Of a stretch of DNA of 64,000 nucleotides, positions 42,388-53,085 are shown one piece after another. The stretch comes from Amycolatopsis azurea DSM 43854. Lineage in GTDB: Bacteria; Actinomycetota; Actinomycetes; Mycobacteriales; Pseudonocardiaceae. Position 1 is the stretch's first letter. Each line of letters begins with the position of its first letter. The DNA lies in contig NZ_MUXN01000022.1 in the NCBI RefSeq assembly GCF_001995215.1, positions 1-64,000 on the forward strand, read 5' to 3'. Below the pieces are notes generated by a model. The model was not told the origin of the DNA and did not search any database. It saw nothing but the letters and a program-made list of their open reading frames with translations. A program made the position numbers and the translations under genes.

Positions 42388-42404
42388 CTGCCCTTCGCAA
42401 GGAC

Positions 42405-43951
<1,547 letters not shown>

Positions 43952-43952
<1 letters not shown>

Positions 43953-45115
43953 CAGAGACCTGCCACATTCAGCAGTTTGTTGGTCGAGCCGGAACCGGGG
44001 CTGGTCACGACGCCGTTGGTGGCGGCGTTGGCCAGACCGGTGGCCACGGCGGCCGGGTTGGCCGTCGGGTGCGAGGTCAGGTAGATCGCGGCCGCGCCGG
44101 CGACGTGCGGCGTCGCCATCGAGGTCCCGCTCATCTGCTGGGTACCGCCACCGTTGCGCAGCGAGGTGATGTTGGTGCCGGGCGCGAAGATGTCGGTGCA
44201 GCTGCCGTAGTTCGAGAACGTCGACCGGCGGTCGTCGTTCTGCGTGGCGTTGACCGTGATGGCCTCCTTCACGCGGGCAGGGCTGGTGCTGCAGGCGTTC
44301 GTGTTGGAATTCCCGGAGGCCACCGTGTTCGTGATGCCCGCCGAGACCGCGCGGCGCACGGCGGTGTCGACGCCGTTGTCGGCCGGGCCACCGAGGCTCA
44401 TGGTGAGCACCGACGGGCCCTTGGCGTTCTTCACGACCCAGTCGATCCCGCTGATGATCTGCGAGTACTGGCCGCTGCCCTGGCAGTTCAGCACGCGGAC
44501 CGCGACGATCTTGGCGCCCTTGGCCACGCCGTAGGTGGCGCTGCCGACCGTGCCGGCGACGTGCGTGCCGTGGCCCTGGCAGTCCTTGGCGTCGGCGTCG
44601 TTGTCGATGAAGTCGTAGCCACTGGACGCGCGGCCGCCGAATTCGGACTGGCGGTAGTCGACACCGGTGTCGACCACGTAGACCGTCGCCCCGGCCCCGT
44701 CGTTCGGGTACGTGTACTTCTTGTCGAGCGGCAGCTTCTGCTGATCGATCCGGTCCAGGCCCCAGGTCGGGTTGTTCTGGGTACCGGTGATGTGCGCGAC
44801 GGCGTCCTGCTGGACGAAGTCGACGGCCGGGTCGGCGGCGAGCCGCTTGGCCTGCTTCTCGGTCATCTTCACCGAGAAACCGTTCAGCGCGGCGCTGTAG
44901 GTCGCCTTCACCTGGCCGCCGTACTTGGCCGCGAGACCGGCGTCGCCGCTCTTCAACGAGACGACGTACCCGTGCGTGACCGCTCCCGGCACACCGGCGC
45001 CGAGGATCTGCCCCTCGGCGGCCGTCGCCGATCCGGCGAAGGCCAGCGAAGCCGTGACGCAGGCCCCGGCGAGCACCGCACCCGCGATCCGGTGATGTCG
45101 AAGTTCTCCACGCAT
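43952..45115 (-). CDS. Secreted S8 subtilase, proteinase K-like
   Basis: 387 aa. Signal peptide about 1-33, I9 propeptide 48-108 (YVVSLKSGDAGLAAKYGGQVKATYSAALNGFSVKM), and catalytic domain with Asp149 (VDTGVD), His182 (GHGTHVAG) and Ser332 (GTSMATPH). No P domain. Close paralogue of the downstream coupled gene, with which it shares NPTWGLDRIDQ at the propeptide junction. ATG 45115 has GGAG nine nt upstream. The longer frame has no signal peptide. It faces the LAL regulator across 269 nt. Confidence 0.93.
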
Positions 45116-45126
45116 TTCCTGAGCTC

Positions 45127-45364
45127 CGTTCACTCGAACAGGTGGTTCGCGCCAGCAGGGATAGGAGCCGACGCCGTGACGAGCAGTCACGTTGGAATCA
45201 CTGTCGGGTGGCGGCACCTGCGCGAACAAGCGAGGCAACAGTCCGTAGGACTACGTATCTAATGGGAAATTCACCGTCCCTACGAAAGTTGTGTGACGGT
45301 CCGAGCGGGTTCCGTGATCACCGAACCCGCGCTTAAGCTGCGTTCACTCGAACGGTGCGGTTCG
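45127..45364. promoter_or_regulatory. Divergent control region with repeated 13-mer
   Basis: CGTTCACTCGAAC occurs exactly twice, at 45127-45139 (just before the subtilase start) and 45341-45353 (just before the LAL regulator start). Each is followed within 4-6 nt by GGTTCG (45144-45149 and 45359-45364). The core GTTC-ACTC-GAAC is a palindrome. The two copies are probably sites for one regulator, perhaps the LAL protein itself, or repeats left by a local duplication. Confidence 0.55.
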
Positions 45365-45384
45365 TGAAGCGGGGGTGACCCGGC

Positions 45385-48243
45385 ATGGTGATAGGTGCAC
45401 GCAGGACGAGTTCGCCCGTGCTCGTCGGCCGTGAGGCAGAACTACGCGAGCTCCTCGACGGCGCCATGCGCTCGCCGTCGGTGATCATGCTCGAAGGCGA
45501 AGCGGGCGTGGGCAAGACCCGGCTCGCCACCGAACTGCTGGCCTGCCCCGAACTGGCCGGACGGCCGGTGCTCTCCGGTAGCTGCCAGCCGCTGCGCGAG
45601 CCCTTCCCCTACGGCGTGGTCTTCGACGCGTTGAAGGACGCCCGCCCGGCGCGCGAGCTCAACCCCGTGACCGGCGTGCTCGGCCCCTATCTGCCGGAGC
45701 TCGAGGCGTTCCTGCCGCGGCCACCCGCCCGGCTCGGCGATCCCCGCGCCGAACGGCACCGGCTCTTCCGCGCCGTCCGGGAACTGCTCGGCTCGCTGGG
45801 CCCGCACATCCTCCTCATCGAAGACCTCCACTGGGCGGACGACGGCTCCCGGCGCCTGCTGCGGTTCCTGATGACCGACCCGCCCACGGGCCTGACCCTC
45901 CTGCTCACCTACCGGCGCGAGGAGACGCCCGGCGGAATCCCGCTCGGCAGCGCCTACCGGCCCGCGCCCGGGACCACGCACGTGCCCGTCACCCTCCACC
46001 CGCTGGACCGCGACGGCGTCCAGGCTCTGGTGTCGGCTCTACTCGGCGAGGCGAACGTGTCGGCCGAGTTCGCCGCGCGGCTGCACGAGCAGTCCGCGGG
46101 GCTCCCGTTCGTGGTCGAGGAGATCGTGCACGCGATCGGCGGCGTCGAGGGCGCGGTGCACGCGGACGGCCCGACCGCGCGGCGCCTGCTGGACACGGTC
46201 GAGGTCCCGGCGCTGCTGAGGGAAGCGACCGTCGAACGCCTCATCGCGCTGCCGTCGGCGGCCCGGCGGATCACCGAGGCCGCCGCCGTCCTCGGCACAC
46301 CGTCCACTTCGGACCTGCTGACCGCGGCGGCCGCGATCGCCCCCGAACGCGCCCGCCGCGCGCTCGTCGTCGCGCTCGAACGCAACGCCCTGGTGGAGAC
46401 CGGTGAGGGCACGTACGGCTTCCGGCACGCGTTCGCCCAGCAGGCCGTCTACCGGGCCATTCCCGGTCCCGATCGCCAGGAACTGCACCGGCGGGCCGCG
46501 CGCCTGCTCCGCGACCGCCTCCCGCAGTCGCTGGTGCGGCTCGCCGAGCACTGCCGCAAGGCGGGCGACCGGGCCGGTGCCCTGAAGTACGGCGAAGCGG
46601 CCGCGGATCAGGCGTCGACGGTCGGCGATCTCGCCACCGCGACGGATCTGCTCCGCACCCTGCTCGACGAACCGGGCCTGCAACCGTCCGATGTGGACAG
46701 ACTGGCGGTCAAGTTCAGTTCGGTGGCGTGCAACGGTCTCGCGCAGGCCGAGGTCGTCCCGGCGCTGGAACGGCTGCTCACCGACGGCAGGCTGTCCGGA
46801 CGGCTGAGCGGCGAAGTCCGGCTGGGTCTCGGGCTCCTGCTGGTGCGCCAGGCGGGCGGACTGGAAGCGGCGAGGACCGAGATCGAGATCGCCGTCAACG
46901 ACCTCTCCGACCGGCCCGACCTGGCCGGGCGCGGGATGGGCGTGCTCGCCCAGCCGTGGGTCGGCGCGACGCCGCTGCGGGAGCACCGGCGGTGGATGGA
47001 CCAGGTGGACGGGCTCATCGCGCGCGCCACCGACCGGCGGCTGAAGATCATCCTGCTGGCCAACAACGCGGCGTCGCGGCTGCACATCGGGGACGCGCGG
47101 GGCTGGGACATGCTGGACCGGGCGCCCACCAGCGTCGGTTCGGCCGACGAGCAGCGGCATCTCTCGCGGCTGCACTGCAACGTCGCCGACGCCTGCGCCT
47201 GGACGGGGCACCACCGGCGGGCCAGGAGCCTGCTGCGCAGCGGGATGCAGCTGGCCGCCGACTGCGGGGCGCCGTACGTCGTCAGCACCGCCAGTGCGAC
47301 GGCCGTCCACACCGACTGGCTCACCGGCAACTGGGACGGCCTCGCCGAACGGGCCGACGCGCTGATCGACGACTACCGCGACCTCCTGCCGGTGACCAGC
47401 GAACTGTGCCTGGTGCTGGGCCTGCTCGCCGCCGCCCGCGGCGAATGGGACGAGGCCGCGGCCCGGTTCGCCGGCACCGCGGCGGACCAGCCGGAGAACG
47501 CGTTCACACCGGTCGTGATCGCCGCGCACGCCGGGATGGCGGGCATGCTGCTCGCGCAGGACCTCGGCGAGGCCGCCGTCACCCAGGCCGAAAAGGGACT
47601 GGAGCTCTTGCGCGCCAAGGGCGTCTGGGCCTGGGGCGCGGATCTGCTCATCGCCGCCGTCGACGCGTACTGCGCCACCGGACGGGACGACGAGGCACAG
47701 GCGCTGACCGACGAGTTCGAACGCGAGATCGGCGGCCTCGACGCGCCGTCGACGCACGCCGCGCTGGCCGCGAACCGCGGGCTCGTCGCGGCTGCCCGGG
47801 GCGATCACGCCGTCGCGATCAAGGCCTTCGAGCAGGCGCGGGCCCGGTTCGAGGCCCTCCCCGCGCCGTATCACGCGGCGCTGATCGCCGAACGGGCCGC
47901 GCGCTGCCGCCTGGCCGGGAACGAGGACGTCGCCGAGACGTTCGCCGCGCTCGCCGAAACGTTCGATCACCTCGGCGCCACCCGGGACGCCGCCCGCTGC
48001 CGCCACGCCTTCCGGTCCACCGGCGCGGTCGCCCCCTCGCGGCGAGGGCGCCGGGGCTACGGCGACGAGCTGTCCCCGCGCGAGCGCGACGTCGCCCGCC
48101 TGCTGGCCGCCGGGCACACCAACCGGGAGATCGCCGAGGTGCTGTTCCTGTCCCGGCGCACGGTGGAACAGCACGTCGCGAGCGTTCTGCGGAAGCTGAA
48201 GGTGCGGTCGCGGAGCGAACTGGCGGGGCTGCGGTCGGCTTAG
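45385..48243 (+). CDS. Large ATP-binding LuxR regulator (LAL/MalT-like)
   Basis: 952 aa. The N-terminal AAA/NB domain has Walker A GEAGVGKT (38-45) and Walker B ILLIEDLHWAD (about 141-151). The middle 400-870 is helical TPR-like repeat, and the LuxR helix-turn-helix lies at the end (LSPRERDVARLLAAGHTNREIAEVLFLSRRTVEQHVASVLRKL). Such LAL proteins are usually activators of nearby operons. It is divergent from the subtilase pair and shares a repeated 13-mer with it, so those proteases are the likely targets. ATG 45385 follows GGGGGTG. Confidence 0.9.
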   Translation: MVIGARRTSSPVLVGREAELRELLDGAMRSPSVIMLEGEAGVGKTRLATELLACPELAGRPVLSGSCQPLREPFPYGVVFDALKDARPARELNPVTGVLGPYLPELEAFLPRPPARLGDPRAERHRLFRAVRELLGSLGPHILLIEDLHWADDGSRRLLRFLMTDPPTGLTLLLTYRREETPGGIPLGSAYRPAPGTTHVPVTLHPLDRDGVQALVSALLGEANVSAEFAARLHEQSAGLPFVVEEIVHAIGGVEGAVHADGPTARRLLDTVEVPALLREATVERLIALPSAARRITEAAAVLGTPSTSDLLTAAAAIAPERARRALVVALERNALVETGEGTYGFRHAFAQQAVYRAIPGPDRQELHRRAARLLRDRLPQSLVRLAEHCRKAGDRAGALKYGEAAADQASTVGDLATATDLLRTLLDEPGLQPSDVDRLAVKFSSVACNGLAQAEVVPALERLLTDGRLSGRLSGEVRLGLGLLLVRQAGGLEAARTEIEIAVNDLSDRPDLAGRGMGVLAQPWVGATPLREHRRWMDQVDGLIARATDRRLKIILLANNAASRLHIGDARGWDMLDRAPTSVGSADEQRHLSRLHCNVADACAWTGHHRRARSLLRSGMQLAADCGAPYVVSTASATAVHTDWLTGNWDGLAERADALIDDYRDLLPVTSELCLVLGLLAAARGEWDEAAARFAGTAADQPENAFTPVVIAAHAGMAGMLLAQDLGEAAVTQAEKGLELLRAKGVWAWGADLLIAAVDAYCATGRDDEAQALTDEFEREIGGLDAPSTHAALAANRGLVAAARGDHAVAIKAFEQARARFEALPAPYHAALIAERAARCRLAGNEDVAETFAALAETFDHLGATRDAARCRHAFRSTGAVAPSRRGRRGYGDELSPRERDVARLLAAGHTNREIAEVLFLSRRTVEQHVASVLRKLKVRSRSELAGLRSA

Positions 48244-48251
48244 ACGCTTGC

Positions 48252-48310
48252 CGGTCCGTGAAGGCCTCCTTGAGGGACTCTGGGTCCCTCAAGGAGGCCT
48301 TCACGGACCG
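48252..48310. repeat. Hairpin repeat, family A (copy 4)
   Basis: 29-nt arms 48252-48280 and 48282-48310 with one mismatch, nine nt after the LAL stop. The next gene runs in the same direction, so this copy would separate tandem rather than convergent genes. Confidence 0.85.
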
Positions 48311-48514
48311 CCGGAATTAAATCGGTTGCGGAGCCCTGAGGGTGTCGGGAATGATCGTCGCGATCCGGCAGGGAGCCGGTGGATGCGACAGGGAGGTGCC
48401 TCGTGCTGATGACTGTCCGGGGCGTTGTCCGCCCCCATCCACTCGCCCCTCGCGGCTGAGCGCGGAGCCACGACGCTCGCCCGGTGGGGCATCCCTGACT
48501 AGGAGAACCCACCA

Positions 48515-49456
48515 GTGCGCAAGCACGATCTCGAAGAGTCCTACGAACAACGTCCTCGCCGTACCCGTCGTGCCCGTTTCGACGACGAGCCCGAACCCAC
48601 CCGCGGCGGACGGCTCACCGAAGCCGAAAAGGTCCGGCTGGCCCGGCTGCGTGAGGACGCCTACACCGAAATCGCCATCCCCGACGGCGCCGACCGCTGG
48701 AGCACCTGGGGAGACGCGGAGCAGGGGCCGCAGCCGCGCCCCGATTGGGTGATCACCGAGCTGGCGGCGGTGGACACCGAACTCGGCGTCCTCAAGACCG
48801 GCAAGGAGGCGGACGTCCACCTCGTCCGGCGCAACCTGCCCGGCACCGAGGGCACGGTGCTGGCCGCCAAGCGGTACCGCAGTGGCGAGCACCGTCTTTT
48901 CCATCGCGACGCCGGCTACCTCGAAGGCAGGCGGATGCGGCGTTCGCGGGAGATGCGGGCCATGGAGTCGCGCAGCAGCTTCGGCCGCAACCTCATCGCC
49001 GAACAGTGGGCGGTGGCCGAATTCGGCGCGCTGAGCAGGCTCTGGTCCGTCGGCGCTCCGGTGCCGTACCCCGTCCAACGAGACGGAACCGAGCTGCTGC
49101 TGGAATTCCTCGGCGACGGCGAGACGGCGGCGCCGAGGCTCGCGCAGGTCCGGCCGGAGCCGGATCAGTTGCGGGAGCTGTGGTTCCAGACCTCGGCGAT
49201 GCTGGAACTGCTGGCGTCGCAGGGGCTCGCGCACGGCGACCTCTCGGCGTACAACCTGCTCGTCCACCGCGGGCAGATCATGGTGATCGATCTGCCCCAG
49301 GTGGTCGACATCGTCGCCAATCCCGGCGGGCTCGAGTTCCTCGCGCGGGACGTGCGGAACATCGCCGCGTGGTTCCACTCGCGGGGACTGCCGGAGCAGC
49401 TGACGGCGGTCACCGAACTGATCGAAGAACTGCGAGAGATCGCCGGGCTGCGCTGA
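48515..49456 (+). CDS. RIO family serine protein kinase
   Basis: 313 aa. A basic N-terminal tail (to about 40) precedes a RIO kinase domain: ATP lysine Lys119 in AAKRY, catalytic Asp242 and Asn247 in HGDLSAYNLLV, and metal Asp259 in VIDLPQVVD. RIO kinases of eukaryotes and archaea act in small-subunit ribosome maturation. The role of bacterial copies is not settled. Start GTG 48515 lies ten nt after AGGAG. The DEAD-box helicase gene follows on the same strand, which hints at a shared link to RNA. Confidence 0.9.
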   Translation: MRKHDLEESYEQRPRRTRRARFDDEPEPTRGGRLTEAEKVRLARLREDAYTEIAIPDGADRWSTWGDAEQGPQPRPDWVITELAAVDTELGVLKTGKEADVHLVRRNLPGTEGTVLAAKRYRSGEHRLFHRDAGYLEGRRMRRSREMRAMESRSSFGRNLIAEQWAVAEFGALSRLWSVGAPVPYPVQRDGTELLLEFLGDGETAAPRLAQVRPEPDQLRELWFQTSAMLELLASQGLAHGDLSAYNLLVHRGQIMVIDLPQVVDIVANPGGLEFLARDVRNIAAWFHSRGLPEQLTAVTELIEELREIAGLR

Positions 49457-49810
49457 CCGTCCACTGTGTCATGTCACAGTGTCATGAGGGGCCTTTCCCG
49501 GCGTGATCGCGCTGGGAAAGGCCCCCGGTGGAGACCCTGCCCACAATCGGTCCCTCCGGTTGGGAGGCCGGATAACGGTCCGGTACAGTAGTACTAGACC
49601 GCAACCGGCGGCGTGGATGAGTGGTGTCCGTCGCCTCCAAAGCCAACCGAATGGCTCGCGGTATCCGTATCAACCAATTGGCGCGCGGTGTCACGCAGAC
49701 GCGGTGTGCCGGGTTCGTCCCTGTGAACGCCCATCTGTGCACACCATCTTGCCTGCCTGCGCGCGGGCAGCCCGGGCCTCCTTGCGACGTGCCACGTCCG
49801 AGAGGCATTT
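49457..49810. other. Leader region before the DEAD-box helicase
   Basis: 354 bases without a convincing gene. It holds CACTGTG/CACAGTG (49462-49468, 49475-49481), the hairpin at 49488-49525, and about 285 bases of leader before the helicase. Around 49582-49593 GTACAGTAGTAC is palindromic. A long helicase leader could allow cold or RNA-based control, but I see no known riboswitch. Confidence 0.4.
49488..49525. terminator. Terminator hairpin after the RIO kinase (family B-like)
   Basis: 16-nt arms 49488-49503 and 49510-49525 with one mismatch. The core GGGGCCTTTCCC is shared in part with the element at 62778. It is 32 nt past the kinase stop. Confidence 0.7.
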
Positions 49811-51313
49811 GTGACAGTCACGTTCAACTCCGGCCACGTCTCACCGTCGGCGCGTCAGCACCGCAAGCCGCGCACCCGCCCCGCGGGTGACGCGATGCTG
49901 CGCGAAGACGCCGTCGAGACGGTCAAGGCGAAGACCTGGGCGGAACTCGGCCTTCCCGACCCGCTGCTGCGGGCCCTGGCCGACGCCGGTATCACCACCC
50001 CGTTCCCGATCCAGTCGGCGACCATCCCCGACGCGCTCGCCGGTCGCGACGTGCTCGGCCGCGCCCAGACCGGTTCCGGCAAGACCCTGGCCTTCGGCCT
50101 CGCGATGCTGACCCGGCTCAACGGCGGCCGCGCCCGGCCGAAGCACCCCCGCGCGCTGATCCTGGTCCCGACCCGCGAGCTGGCCATGCAGGTCGCCGAC
50201 TCGCTGACCCCGCTGGCCAAGTCCCTCGGCCTGTGGTGCCGCACCGCCGTCGGCGGGATGGCCTTCACCCGCCAGGCCGACGCGCTTTCCCGCGGCGTCG
50301 ACCTGCTGATCGCCACCCCCGGCCGGCTGTCGGACCACGTCCGCCAGGGCACCGCGTCGCTGTCGGACATCAACTTCGTCGCGCTCGACGAGGCCGACCA
50401 GATGGCCGACATGGGCTTCATGCCGCAGGTCCGCGAGATCCTCGACCTGACCCCGGCCCGCGGCCAGCGCCTGCTGTTCTCGGCCACCCTCGACGGTGAC
50501 GTCGACAGGCTGGTCCGGGCTTACCTGACCGACCCGGTCACCCACTCGGTCGCCCCGTCGACCGCCAGCGTCACCACCATGGACCACCACGTGTTCCAGG
50601 TGTCGCACCAGGACAAGCAGGACATCATCACCGAGATCGGCGCCCGCGAGGGCCGCACGATCATGTTCGTCCGCACCAAGCACCACGTGGACCGCCTCAC
50701 CGAGCGCCTGCGCGAGAAGGGCGTCCACGCGGCCGCGCTGCACGGCGGCAAGACCCAGGGCCAGCGCAACCGGGTCCTCGCGGACTTCAAGGAGGGCTAC
50801 GCCCCGGTCCTCGTCGCCACGGACGTCGCCGCGCGCGGTATCCACGTCGACGACATCTCGCTGGTGCTGCACGTCGACCCGGCCGCCGACCACAAGGACT
50901 ACCTGCACCGCGCCGGCCGCACCGCGCGCGCCGGGGCGTCCGGTGTCGTGGTCACGCTGGTCACCCACGACCAGCGCCGCATGGTGCGCCGGATGACCGA
51001 CCGCGCCGGTGTCCGCGCCGAGCAGACCACGGTCCGCCCGGGCGACGCCGAGCTCTCTCGCATCACCGGTGCGCAGCAGCCCAGCGGCGAGCCGGTCGTC
51101 GAGCGTCGTCGCGAGTCCCCGCGTCGTGGCGGTGGCCGCAGCTACGGTGGCGGCGACCGCGGTGGCTACCAGGGTTCGCGCGAGGGTCACGGTCACCGCG
51201 AAGGCGGCCGTCCCGGCGGCTTCCGCGGCCGCCCGCGTCGTGGCGAGTCCGGTGGCGGCAACGGCCGCCCGCAGCGTCCGGGCCGCGGCCCGCGTCGCAG
51301 CTACGACAGCTGA
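49811..51313 (+). CDS. DEAD-box ATP-dependent RNA helicase
   Basis: 500 aa. Full motif set: Walker A AQTGSGKT (85-92), PTRELA, TPGR, DEAD in VALDEADQMAD, SAT in FSATLDGD, VATDVAARGIHV and HRAGRTARAG. The C-terminal tail from about 430 is Arg/Gly-rich (RRGGGRSYGGGDRGG...), a nonspecific RNA-binding RGG-type tail. It should unwind RNA duplexes in ribosome assembly or mRNA turnover, as RhlE or DeaD proteins do. GTG 49811 follows GAGAGG with five-nt spacing. Confidence 0.94.
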   Translation: MTVTFNSGHVSPSARQHRKPRTRPAGDAMLREDAVETVKAKTWAELGLPDPLLRALADAGITTPFPIQSATIPDALAGRDVLGRAQTGSGKTLAFGLAMLTRLNGGRARPKHPRALILVPTRELAMQVADSLTPLAKSLGLWCRTAVGGMAFTRQADALSRGVDLLIATPGRLSDHVRQGTASLSDINFVALDEADQMADMGFMPQVREILDLTPARGQRLLFSATLDGDVDRLVRAYLTDPVTHSVAPSTASVTTMDHHVFQVSHQDKQDIITEIGAREGRTIMFVRTKHHVDRLTERLREKGVHAAALHGGKTQGQRNRVLADFKEGYAPVLVATDVAARGIHVDDISLVLHVDPAADHKDYLHRAGRTARAGASGVVVTLVTHDQRRMVRRMTDRAGVRAEQTTVRPGDAELSRITGAQQPSGEPVVERRRESPRRGGGRSYGGGDRGGYQGSREGHGHREGGRPGGFRGRPRRGESGGGNGRPQRPGRGPRRSYDS

Positions 51314-51329
51314 GGTAACCCCCGGCTAG

Positions 51330-51388
51330 AAGTACATGAAGGCCCCCTTCCTCGCGTCAGGCGCGAGGAAGGGGGCCTTCATGTACTT
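51330..51388. terminator. Hairpin repeat, family B (copy 3)
   Basis: Perfect 27-nt arms 51330-51356 and 51362-51388 with a five-base loop, 16 nt after the helicase stop. The inner stem (CCTCGCG) differs from copies 1 and 2 (ACTGCG) with both sides changed to match. Confidence 0.75.
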
Positions 51389-51416
51389 GCGGAGCGCGGA
51401 TGGGAGACTGCGGGAC

Positions 51417-52604
51417 GTGACTTCTCCCGGCCCCGCTTCCCAGAACCTCCCGCCCGACCAGGTCTTCGACTGGCTCGACGTGGAGGCGGAGAAGCGGGCC
51501 GAGGCCGGGCTGGTGCGCAAGCTGCGCATCCGGCAGGCGCAGGAAGCGGAGCTGGACCTCGCGGGCAACGACTACCTCGGGCTCGCCAGGGACAAGCGCG
51601 TCGCCGGTGCGGCCGCGGCGGCCGCGTTGCGCTGGGGCGCCGGGTCGACCGGCTCCCGGCTCGTCACCGGCACCACCGAGGTCCACGCCGAACTCGAGCA
51701 CGAGCTCGCCCGTTTCTGCGGCGCGCAGGCGGCGCTGGTCTTCTCGTCCGGTTTCACCGCGAACCTCGGCGCCGTCACGGCGCTGTCCGGCGCGGATTCC
51801 GCGATCGTCACGGACAAGTACATCCACGCGTCGCTGATCGAAGGCTGCCGGCTGTCCCGCTCGGACATCGCCGCCGTCGCGCACAGCGCGCCGGGCGCCA
51901 TCAAGCACGCGCTCTCGACCCGCCGCAAACCGCGTGCGCTCGTCGTCACCGATTCCGTGTTCTCCGTGGACGGTGACATCGCCCCGCTGGAGGAACTCGC
52001 CGGGGTCTGCCGGGAGCACGGCGCGTCCCTGCTCGTCGACGACGCCCACGGCTTCGGCGTCCTCGGCGAAGGCGGACGCGGCGCCGTCCACGCCGCCGGG
52101 CTCTCCGGCGCGCCGGACGTCGTCACCACGATCACGCTGTCGAAATCCCTTGGGGCGCAAGGCGGAGCGGTGCTCGGACCGCGTCGCGTGATCAAGCATC
52201 TCGTGGACACCGCGCGCAGTTTCATCTTCGACACCGCGCTCGCGCCCGCCAGCGCCGCCGCCGCACTGGCCGCTCTCAGCGCGTTGAAGGCCGAGCCGGA
52301 GCTCGCCACCAAGGTGACCGAAGCCGCCGGAAACCTTGCCATGCAACTGAAAGCCGCTGGATTCCGGGTCGGTCTCCCGGACGCCGCGGTGATCTCGATC
52401 CAGGCGCCGTCGCCCGACGCGGCCGTCGCGTGGGCGTCCTCCTGCGCGGATCAGGGCGTGCGGGTCGGCTGCTTCCGCCCGCCGTCCGTGCCGGACGGCA
52501 TCTCCCGCCTCCGCCTGACCGCGCGGGCCGACCTCACCGAGGCCGATGTGGACCGCGCGGTCGCGGTGATCACAGCCGCTGCGCCTCCCGGCGCCACATC
52601 GTGA
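51417..52604 (+). CDS. bioF: 8-amino-7-oxononanoate synthase-type PLP enzyme
   Basis: 395-aa PLP-dependent alpha-oxoamine synthase. BioF joins pimeloyl-ACP/CoA and alanine in biotin synthesis. Schiff-base Lys243 in TLSKSLGAQGG, cofactor His/Asp in VDDAHGFGVLG, and the N-terminal LDLAGNDYLGLARDKRV block are all present. No other bio genes are close, and KBL-like relatives exist, so the substrate is probable rather than proven. GTG 51417 is taken because the longer frame is read from hairpin repeat sequence. Its end overlaps the convergent GNAT gene by 35 nt. Confidence 0.87.
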   Translation: MTSPGPASQNLPPDQVFDWLDVEAEKRAEAGLVRKLRIRQAQEAELDLAGNDYLGLARDKRVAGAAAAAALRWGAGSTGSRLVTGTTEVHAELEHELARFCGAQAALVFSSGFTANLGAVTALSGADSAIVTDKYIHASLIEGCRLSRSDIAAVAHSAPGAIKHALSTRRKPRALVVTDSVFSVDGDIAPLEELAGVCREHGASLLVDDAHGFGVLGEGGRGAVHAAGLSGAPDVVTTITLSKSLGAQGGAVLGPRRVIKHLVDTARSFIFDTALAPASAAAALAALSALKAEPELATKVTEAAGNLAMQLKAAGFRVGLPDAAVISIQAPSPDAAVAWASSCADQGVRVGCFRPPSVPDGISRLRLTARADLTEADVDRAVAVITAAAPPGATS

Positions 52605-53052
52605 GGTGCGGGATCCCGTCTTCCATGAACTCGTCGCCTTCGGCCACGAAGCCGTACTTGCCGTAGAAGTCCTTCGCGTAGGTCTGCGCGTCGAGGACGC
52701 ACGGCGCGTCACCGATGCCCGCGAGCGCCGTCTCCATCAGCCGTCCCGCCAGCCCCTTGCCGCGTGAGCGGACGGCCGTGCACACCCGGCCGATCCGGAA
52801 GGTGCCGCCCGCGTCCTGCAGGACCCGCAGGTACGAGTCGACCGCGACGGAACCGCCGACCCAGAGATGCCGGGTGCCGGGCAGGAGGTCACGCCCGTCG
52901 ATCTCGTGATAGGCGACGTTCTGCTCGACGACGAACACGTCGACGCGCAGGCGGAGGATGCCGTGCAGCTGCGCGGCGGTGATCTCGTCACCGGCGACGG
53001 ACAGCGGGAACGACGAGGTCTCGGTGATCGGGGTGTCGGTGGTCACGCCCAC
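52570..53052 (-). CDS. ElaA-like GNAT acetyltransferase
   Basis: 160 aa. It opens with the ElaA pattern LHGILRLRVDVFVVEQNVAYHEIDGRD, the acetyl-CoA loop is VCTAVRSRGKGLAGRLMETAL, and it ends QTYAKDFYGKYGFVAEGDEFMEDGIPHLTM. Substrate unknown. Start GTG 53052 (GTG 53043 possible). Confidence 0.88.
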   Translation of the reverse strand: MGVTTDTPITETSSFPLSVAGDEITAAQLHGILRLRVDVFVVEQNVAYHEIDGRDLLPGTRHLWVGGSVAVDSYLRVLQDAGGTFRIGRVCTAVRSRGKGLAGRLMETALAGIGDAPCVLDAQTYAKDFYGKYGFVAEGDEFMEDGIPHLTMWRREAQRL

Positions 53053-53085
53053 TTGTTAGCACATCGGACGTGAAGAAGGCATCGA

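Noticed and set aside
49621..49890. Small frame before the DEAD-box helicase
   Set aside because: It overlaps the helicase start, has no ribosome site, and lacks family features. Treated as leader.
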